A DNA stretch of 64,000 nt from Clostridia bacterium (GTDB lineage: Bacteria; Bacillota; Clostridia; Oscillospirales; CAG-272), in the NCBI GenBank assembly GCA_017465885.1, contig JAFTVG010000022.1, positions 62,001 to 126,000 on the forward strand. Direction: 5' to 3'. The notes beneath the pieces were generated by a model. The model did no database searches and was not told where the DNA came from. It saw only the letters and a program-made list of their open reading frames with translations. Positions 58,667 through 64,000 of this stretch are shown in pieces. A program made the translations under genes and the position numbers. The number at the start of each line of letters is the position of its first letter. Position 1 is the first letter of the stretch.

Positions 58667-58950
58667 TCTTCTTCGTTGAGGTCGTTGACAAAGAGATATT
58701 CGTCGGGATAGTGATATCCCAGCTGCATTCTTGCCACCCTTGCCGCATAATCGTCGTCATAAGGAAGGCTGAGCTTGTAGCGCATTTCCGCAAGATCCTC
58801 CTCGATCTCGTAGATTTGCCCCTCCAGCTCCTGCCTGGTGTCGTTTAACCGATTGATCGTCAACTGCATCTCGATGATCTTAACGATGCAAAGCACGATA
58901 CCCAGTGCCAGCGCGATGCGCACCAGCAAATGACTGTCCATTCTTACCAT
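58663..58950 (-). CDS. divIC: Septum formation initiator DivIC/FtsL-like
   Basis: The 95-residue product has a short cytosolic start, one membrane helix (about 8-26) and a coiled-coil (30-65) followed by Leu-Gly-Tyr-His-Tyr-Pro-Asp-Glu. This matches DivIC (septum formation initiator), part of the FtsL-DivIB-DivIC divisome complex. Position behind yabQ is the same as in B. subtilis. Confidence 0.85.
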   Translation of the reverse strand: MVRMDSHLLVRIALALGIVLCIVKIIEMQLTINRLNDTRQELEGQIYEIEEDLAEMRYKLSLPYDDDYAARVARMQLGYHYPDEYLFVNDLNEEE

Positions 58951-58975
58951 TTTTCTTCATCCTTTTTTACGTGCT

Positions 58976-59554
58976 TTAAGCACGTTTATTTTTATTTTTG
59001 GGGGCTTTTTTCAAGGGAGCGCCTTGCGTCGGTCCCGTGTCGCCAAACAGCCGTTTCACGCAGATCTGCGCTTGCTCGTCTATGAAAGCCAGCAGATCAT
59101 CGTTAAGCTTGCAGTTGAACCTTTTGATCCTTCTCTTTTCTCTTTTTTTCTTCAAAAAGGAGCAGATGCCAATGACACAGCTCTTCAAGGGGAGAAGGAG
59201 CGGGCGCAATATCCTCTTCATTATAAATTTCATCAGCCGAGCCTCCGCCTTGTAGATCCATTTACCAAGGAATCTCCAAACGAAGGCAAAACCGCCAAGC
59301 TCAAAAAGAAGAGACACCAGCCTGATCTGTCCTCTGTTTGCCGCAAAGACCATCAGCACGTTCAAAAAAGCAGCAAACAAACAAAAGCAAAGATCGGGTA
59401 ACAGCAAGGCAAGTGCAAAAGGCAGTCCTTTGCACCTTGAAGCAAGAGGAAGCCTGATAAACCCACCAAGCAGATAAACGAAGGCAAGCGCCCCGCCCAA
59501 TAGCAGAGATCTTAAGAGAAAGAGGGCAAAATCCGCCCGTTCAACAACGAACAT
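58976..59554 (-). CDS. yabQ: Spore cortex protein YabQ
   Basis: The 192-residue product has several N-terminal membrane helices and a basic C-terminus. The size, membrane pattern and place between yabP and divIC identify YabQ, needed for the spore cortex. ATG 59554 overlaps the yabP stop by one base (TGATG); the longer reading runs into yabP. Confidence 0.85.
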   Translation of the reverse strand: MFVVERADFALFLLRSLLLGGALAFVYLLGGFIRLPLASRCKGLPFALALLLPDLCFCLFAAFLNVLMVFAANRGQIRLVSLLFELGGFAFVWRFLGKWIYKAEARLMKFIMKRILRPLLLPLKSCVIGICSFLKKKREKRRIKRFNCKLNDDLLAFIDEQAQICVKRLFGDTGPTQGAPLKKAPKNKNKRA

Positions 59555-59826
59555 CAGCTCTTGCGCCCAAATAATCCGCGCTTTTTCTTCTCTTGGCAAT
59601 CCACGAAATAGAACCCGTCGATCCTACCCGAAACCGCTACAAGACCGTTTTGAAGCGAAAGATCGCAAATACGCAGACCCTCTCCCTCCACACAAAGCTG
59701 TCCATTGGAGGTTTTCATACAAACAGAGATGTCGTCAAATGAATACATATCCTCCACACCGCTGATCTTTAATTCTTTCCTGTCGACCAGCTCTATCGTC
59801 CCGCTTTGTCGAATTGCATCGCTCAT
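59554..59826 (-). CDS. yabP: Spore protein YabP
   Basis: The 90-residue product has the YabP-like beta-rich fold: Ile-Glu-Leu-Val-Asp-Arg-Lys-Glu-Leu, Gly-Val-Glu-Asp-Met-Tyr-Ser-Phe-Asp-Asp, Ile-Cys-Asp-Leu-Ser-Leu-Gln-Asn-Gly, and ends with Gly-Arg-Ile-Asp-Gly-Phe-Tyr. ATG 59826 follows ggaggc. It works in sporulation with YabQ. Confidence 0.9.
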   Translation of the reverse strand: MSDAIRQSGTIELVDRKELKISGVEDMYSFDDISVCMKTSNGQLCVEGEGLRICDLSLQNGLVAVSGRIDGFYFVDCQEKKKRGLFGRKS

Positions 59827-59897
59827 ATCGTTGCCTCCCCGTTTCATTTCTACCAAGGTATGCGAAACGGTCTGAGACTATGCAGGATCGGGCAGTA

Positions 59898-60143
59898 TTA
59901 CTGGGAAATGATCTCGTAAAGCTCGCCTGCTCCGTCCTTTAAAACGTGCTCTTTTACGTCTTTCACCCGAAAAACCAGCGTTCTCTGACCAAAGCTTACC
60001 TCAACCACATCGCCGATCTTTACATCGTAAGACGCCTTGACGACTCTGCCATTGACCACGATGTGCTGTCCGTCGCACGCTTCATTGGCAACCGTCCTTC
60101 TTTTGATGATCCTCGAGACCTTTAAAAACTTATCGATCCTCAT
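59898..60143 (-). CDS. rqcP: S4-domain ribosome quality-control protein RqcP
   Basis: The 81-residue product is a single S4 domain (Met-Arg-Ile-Asp-Lys-Phe-Leu-Lys-Val-Ser-Arg, Ile-Val-Val-Asn-Gly-Arg-Val-Val-Lys, Val-Lys-Ile-Gly-Asp-Val-Val-Glu-Val). This is RqcP (YabO/HslR-type), which helps RqcH add alanine tails on stalled 50S. It lies between mazG and yabP as in B. subtilis. Confidence 0.9.
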   Translation of the reverse strand: MRIDKFLKVSRIIKRRTVANEACDGQHIVVNGRVVKASYDVKIGDVVEVSFGQRTLVFRVKDVKEHVLKDGAGELYEIISQ

Positions 60144-60149
60144 CGTTCT

Positions 60150-60812
60150 TCATTCCTCCATCAGAAGCTCAAGCGCAGAGATCCGCGCGATAAACTCCTC
60201 GTTTTCCTTATATGCTTCCTCTTCCAGATTGATCCCCGCCTTGTTTGCCTGTGCACACAGCGCAAAATAGCGGCTCATCAGCTCGTCTCTTTCAAGCTGC
60301 TCTTCGCCGTATGCGTAAAGTCCGCTCTTGTTTGCCTTTTTGATCAGCTTTTGAGTGCGCAACAGCGAAGGAAGGGTTCTTGCCACGCGGTCAAGATCCT
60401 CAGCAACGGTAGCCGTCTTCTTCTCTTTTCTTTTCATTTCTTCCCATTTGTCAAGGGCGTTCTCTCTGCCCGAAACAGGATCGTCGGCAAAAATATGGGG
60501 ATGACGGCAAACCAGCTTGCGGCAGATGCCATCCATTACGTCGTTTATATCGAAGCGGTTTTCATCCTTGGCGATCTGTGCGTGGAAAACCACCTGCAAG
60601 AGAATATCCCCAAGCTCCTCCTTTAAAAGAGCATCGTCTCCGCGATCAATACCCTCTACCGCCTCGTAGCATTCTTCTATAAGATTGGTTCTGATGCTTT
60701 TGCTGTTCTGTGCCTTGTCCCAGGGACAGCCGTTTTCAGAGCGCAGATGCGCCATGATCGCACACAGATCCGAAAAAGTATACCGTTCTTTGATCAAATC
60801 CTTGGCTTCCAT
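60150..60812 (-). CDS. mazG: Nucleoside triphosphate pyrophosphohydrolase MazG
   Basis: The 220-residue product has the MazG motifs Cys-Pro-Trp-Asp-Lys-Ala-Gln, Glu-Glu-Cys-Tyr-Glu and Glu-Glu-Leu-Gly-Asp-Ile-Leu-Leu-Gln-Val. It removes non-canonical or excess NTPs. ATG 60812 follows ggaga; GTG 60827 is an alternative. In B. subtilis the same gene is yabN, which has an extra methylase domain that is missing here. Confidence 0.9.
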   Translation of the reverse strand: MEAKDLIKERYTFSDLCAIMAHLRSENGCPWDKAQNSKSIRTNLIEECYEAVEGIDRGDDALLKEELGDILLQVVFHAQIAKDENRFDINDVMDGICRKLVCRHPHIFADDPVSGRENALDKWEEMKRKEKKTATVAEDLDRVARTLPSLLRTQKLIKKANKSGLYAYGEEQLERDELMSRYFALCAQANKAGINLEEEAYKENEEFIARISALELLMEE

Positions 60813-60918
60813 TTTTACTTTCTCCACAGATCCGGGATCACCCGGAGCTTATTTTTATACTTTTTAAACTTTATTCATTTACTTTATTCATCTTGAGGAA
60901 ATCCGACCGAGCCATCCT

Positions 60919-62484
60919 TTACTCTGCCCGCAAACGAGACCTTCCTTTAAAAAAAGGCAAAAGTCGTCTCAAATTGCTGTCAAAAGCCCCGCACAGCGCC
61001 AAGCACCCAAAATATACCCCCGCCCCTGCACCGATGGCAAGCAAGGTAAAAACGCCGTGTGACGGAAGAATGCAAACAAGAGCAAAGGCTACCACACCGC
61101 AAAGAAGAGCGCACAGTAGAGGCAGAAGCAATTTTAAAAGCGCACGCCGCTCAAAAATCTTCCTGCGCAGACAAAAATGCAAATTCAACGCCGCCGAAAC
61201 AAGATAGCAAAGCACCGTTCCGATAGGCGCACCCGCAAGTCCGATCCGCGAAATAAGCAGGTGACAAGCCACCAGCTTAACAACAGCCCCGCAGGCAAGG
61301 CAGATCACGGGTATGCTTCTTGACCCGCTTCCCTGCAACAATGCCCCGCTGACCGTCTGAAGAGCAACAAGCAACACGGCAGGAGACAAAAGGATGAGCA
61401 TCGGAGCGGCAGTCTCCGCAGACCCGGTACCAAACAGCAGAGTCAGAATGGGACGCGCCAAAAAGGCAAGCCCCAGAGCACAGGGTGCCGAGATCATTAC
61501 CGACAAACGCAAGGCAAGGGAGGAAAGCTCCTTTGCCTCCTCTGCCCTTGGTTGTTTTTCCTTTGCAAGAAAGGGGATTACCGCCGAAGCGATGGGGGCA
61601 ACCAAAACGGAGGGAAGATTAAACAGCGGGATGACCGATCCGCTGTAATTCCCATAAAGCTCATTTGCAAGCTCTCTTGTATGGCCTGCTTCAACAAGCC
61701 CCCTCATAACCACAGAAAGATCAATGAGAGAAGAAAGGCTGAGCACTACCGATGCACTGCTGACGGGCAGTACCACAGCCAAAAGCCGTTTGCCGTAGTT
61801 AAAAGTATTCAACCTCGTTCTTTGTTCCGGCAAAACAGCGTCCTTCTTTAAACACTCCGACTTAAAAAATACAATTGCCAGATAGAAAAAGGAGAAAATG
61901 CTTCCAAGCGAAACGCCAAGCAGTGCCATCGCCGCCGTATGTGGCTCTGATTGTCCCTTTCTTACCGAAAAATAGGCAAATAAAATACCGAGAACCGTTT
62001 TAAACACCGCCTCGATCACCTGTGACAGCGCGGTTGGGAGCATATTCTTTCGTCCCTGAAAGTAGCCGCGCAGGCATCCTGAAAGACAAACGGCAAGAAG
62101 GGATGGCGCCATTACCCGAATGGATTTTGCCGCACCGGGATTGCCGATCAACCAAGAAAGACGATATGGTGCAAAGAGCATCAACAGGCAGAAAACGCCG
62201 CCAAGTCCTCCAAAAATCAGTACACTGCTCTTAAAATAGCCCAGGCGGTGCCTTTCTTCAGTCCCCTCTGCAATCAGGATGGAAAGACCCACAGGCAAAC
62301 CCGAAGTAGACAACACGAAGAAAAAGGTGTAGATCACGTATGCAGAATTGAAATAGCCCATTCCGCCGTCACCGATGATGGAAAAGAGCGGAAGCTTGAA
62401 GAGCATACCGCATATTTTTGCACACGCCGCCGAAAGGGTGAGTAACGCCACCCCCGACATAAAACCGTCTTCTCTTCGTTTCAC
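60919..62484 (-). CDS. spoVB: SpoVB-like lipid flippase (MVF/PST family)
   Basis: The 521-residue product has about 14 membrane helices, typical of the polysaccharide flippases, with Gly-Asp-Gly-Gly-Met-Gly and Gly-Leu-Pro-Val-Gly-Leu-Ser in the first third, as in SpoVB. Location upstream of mazG-yabO-yabP-yabQ supports SpoVB (YabM could be an alternative). It probably flips peptidoglycan precursors for the spore cortex. GTG 62484 is chosen for ggaggg seven bases before it. Confidence 0.85.
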   Translation of the reverse strand: MKRREDGFMSGVALLTLSAACAKICGMLFKLPLFSIIGDGGMGYFNSAYVIYTFFFVLSTSGLPVGLSILIAEGTEERHRLGYFKSSVLIFGGLGGVFCLLMLFAPYRLSWLIGNPGAAKSIRVMAPSLLAVCLSGCLRGYFQGRKNMLPTALSQVIEAVFKTVLGILFAYFSVRKGQSEPHTAAMALLGVSLGSIFSFFYLAIVFFKSECLKKDAVLPEQRTRLNTFNYGKRLLAVVLPVSSASVVLSLSSLIDLSVVMRGLVEAGHTRELANELYGNYSGSVIPLFNLPSVLVAPIASAVIPFLAKEKQPRAEEAKELSSLALRLSVMISAPCALGLAFLARPILTLLFGTGSAETAAPMLILLSPAVLLVALQTVSGALLQGSGSRSIPVICLACGAVVKLVACHLLISRIGLAGAPIGTVLCYLVSAALNLHFCLRRKIFERRALLKLLLPLLCALLCGVVAFALVCILPSHGVFTLLAIGAGAGVYFGCLALCGAFDSNLRRLLPFFKGRSRLRAE

Positions 62485-62512
62485 CTTGCCCTCCGGATGC
62501 ACTTTGACCGCC

Positions 62513-63448
62513 TTAGATAAAGGTCTTGTAAATGGATCCCTCGGGCAAAAATGACCGATCAAGCTCGGGAACGGTGTCAAGCCGCGAGAGAAATTTCGTT
62601 GACGACAGATAATATCTGCTTTCGCTCTTTACACTTCCCAAGATCTTATGTAATTCATTCTTCAGGATCAACGGCTCGTAACCAAGCGTCGTATCGATCG
62701 TAAAATCAAAGGACACCTCCGACTCACCGCCGCTCTTGCGGGCTTGCATACGCTCAAGCTCCAGATCGGCGTAGATGCGTTCAACACCCCGTCCGTAAAG
62801 CAATCCGTCTCTGACAAAGCGGCGGGCAAAGCGCAAATCACTGGATGAAAACCATCCTGCATTACTGCAGTAGGCACGAAGCAGGTCCACCTTCAGCGAA
62901 ATGACCCTTGAATCAGCCGTCAAAAAGGATCTTATACGCCCGTCGTTTACGCCGCTACCCTCAATGATCAGAACCTGCCCCTCTCTTTTGGTAAAGGGGA
63001 TGAGCTCTCTTCTCGTTGCCCATTTGCGGTCATATACGGGCAAAAGAGCCGTTTCTCCCTGATGGATCAAGGACATACACTCTTCAAGCTCGTCGAGATA
63101 TAATGCTTCAAGAAGGGCGTAATTCACCTTAAGACCACGCTTTTTACACTCGTCCCGATATTCGGTCTCGTTTTTTAAAAAGGAGGTCAGCGAGATCACC
63201 CTTGACAGCACCTCCCGTTTTGAAAGACAGTTGGCAAGCAATGCCGCAAATCCGCTTTTTCCGGCGCAAGAGGGACCGTCCACCAAAACGACGACCTCGC
63301 CCGCGCTATTTTTCACGGCATCGGCAACTGTCTCTGCCTGCCTCAAAAGGTAGTCTTCCGAGCGGCAAATGAGCTCGTCAATCGCCTCCTTGGTCAAAGG
63401 ACGCTCGATACTTACCTGCAGATCCTCAAGCATATCCGATGCTTTCAA
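62513..63448 (-). CDS. Uridine kinase-like P-loop nucleoside kinase
   Basis: The 311-residue product has Asp-Gly-Pro-Ser-Cys-Ala-Gly-Lys-Ser as Walker A and the phosphoribulokinase/uridine kinase pattern (Val-Leu-Val-Asp-Gly, Ile-Ile-Glu-Gly-Ser-Gly), with a following Arg-Arg-Phe-Val-Arg-Asp segment. It probably phosphorylates a nucleoside or related small molecule; the substrate is unclear. TTG 63448 follows aaaggggg at seven bases. It lies next to hemZ, as seen in other Clostridia. Confidence 0.75.
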   Translation of the reverse strand: MKASDMLEDLQVSIERPLTKEAIDELICRSEDYLLRQAETVADAVKNSAGEVVVLVDGPSCAGKSGFAALLANCLSKREVLSRVISLTSFLKNETEYRDECKKRGLKVNYALLEALYLDELEECMSLIHQGETALLPVYDRKWATRRELIPFTKREGQVLIIEGSGVNDGRIRSFLTADSRVISLKVDLLRAYCSNAGWFSSSDLRFARRFVRDGLLYGRGVERIYADLELERMQARKSGGESEVSFDFTIDTTLGYEPLILKNELHKILGSVKSESRYYLSSTKFLSRLDTVPELDRSFLPEGSIYKTFI

Positions 63449-63505
63449 TGCAAGTCCCCCTTTCGTTCTCTTCAAGTTCTGCGTATTTCTGTACTATGTG
63501 CAGCA

Positions 63506-64000
63506 TCATTCAAAATAGCGGATCTCGTCAAAGATCGCCCTGCGATCTTCTCCGTCCAAAGGCATATCCAGATACTCGTAGGGATACTTGGGCATATAGA
63601 ATCTGCGCAGATTCCCGTCCTTTGATACGAGCTTGGTCACCGCGCCCGCACCGCAGGCGTAAATATCGTGCTCCTCAGCCATGATCAGACAGTTATAAAT
63701 ACCGTCGTGTCCGTCAAGCGAAAAGCCCACGTTTTCAAGATTGCCCACCGTGTTTTTTTGTCTGTACAAATAATAGGGATGATATTTGCTCTGCGTGGTC
63801 ACGATCTGTGAATAATCCACGCTCTGCACCGCTTCTCTGCTGTTGCGAGAATAAACGTTCACACCGCTGTGGAGAATATCCGATGCCTTTTTCACAAAAA
63901 AGGTATGTACAGTGATATTTTCGGGTCTCAACTGAACGATCTGATCCATAGTCTTGGCAAAGCTGGGAAAATTATCGCCCGGAAGTCCTGCGATCACGTC
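63506..64000 (-). CDS. hemZ: Coproporphyrinogen dehydrogenase HemZ, C-terminal part (cut by window end)
   Basis: Only the C-terminal 165 residues are in the window; the gene continues to the right. Seen are Gly-Leu-Pro-Gly-Asp, Ile-Thr-Val-His-Thr-Phe-Phe and Tyr-Tyr-Leu-Tyr-Arg-Gln-Lys-Asn-Thr-Val-Gly-Asn-Leu-Glu-Asn-Val-Gly, typical of HemZ-type oxygen-independent coproporphyrinogen oxidases (radical SAM). The radical SAM cysteines must lie outside the window. Confidence 0.88.
   Translation of the reverse strand, partial: DVIAGLPGDNFPSFAKTMDQIVQLRPENITVHTFFVKKASDILHSGVNVYSRNSREAVQSVDYSQIVTTQSKYHPYYLYRQKNTVGNLENVGFSLDGHDGIYNCLIMAEEHDIYACGAGAVTKLVSKDGNLRRFYMPKYPYEYLDMPLDGEDRRAIFDEIRYFE

Overview
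The window is from a spore-forming member of the Clostridia. Spo0A, a complete spoIIIAA-AH operon, YabP/YabQ, a SpoVB-like flippase, a GerA-family germination protein and HemZ all point to an anaerobic endospore former, plausibly a gut Oscillospirales/Christensenellales-type lineage (the lineage is inference). Two kinds of DNA are joined. Bases 1 to about 19,660 are clearly AT-richer and form the right part of an integrated phage whose left end lies outside the window. The rest is a denser, more GC-rich chromosome.

Prophage (1-19,660). The order is: two structural-type proteins (51-1577), a short structured RNA locus, a small protein, and an immunity region with two leftward repressor-like genes and one rightward gene on divergent consensus promoters (2177-3493). 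Then come a ~300-nt candidate structured RNA (3518-3826) and small HTH proteins. An HNH endonuclease precedes a helicase-like ATPase, a large protein with the DFDGD signature of single-subunit double-psi beta-barrel RNA polymerases (YonO / eukaryotic RdRP type), and a zinc-ribbon protein (4506-10,754). Next are scaffold, major capsid and tail-tube proteins (11,386-13,726), two overlapping paralogous radical SAM enzymes flanked by tiny ORFs (14,691-17,638), and a large serine integrase at the right end (17,910-19,622). No terminase, portal or tape-measure gene lies in the window.

Chromosome, first part (19,906-43,529). A DUF2185-like protein, a hypothetical, a PHP phosphoesterase and an aldo/keto reductase precede spo0A, which has a perfect 0A box upstream, and then spoIIIAA-AH. 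A SecB-like chaperone is coupled to a two-domain Nudix protein. Leftward genes encode a thin [2Fe-2S] protein, a DUF3472-like surface protein, and the feoA-feoB-cysteine-rich ferrous iron operon, which has three DtxR-type palindromes. Then follow a ClpC-like ATPase with a degenerate second ATPase domain, a three-gene cluster of peptidoglycan-binding/SpoIID-like proteins, RsgA, a methyltransferase and the bifunctional NAD(P)HX repair enzyme.

Chromosome, second part (43,493-64,000). FIVAR and BspA-LRR lipoproteins and a stand-alone GerA/SpoVAF-like protein are followed by a leftward glycogen operon (glgC-glgD-glgA-glgP-amylase) whose promoter is followed by a 7-3-7 palindrome. The last block is leftward and follows the classical order hemZ, nucleoside kinase, spoVB, mazG, rqcP, yabP, yabQ, divIC, ending with an RluA-type pseudouridine synthase and a DUF3810 protein.

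The strongest leads are the phage RNA polymerase module, the tandem phage radical SAM pair, the structured phage RNAs, and the ClpC paralogue with an inactivated second ATPase domain.
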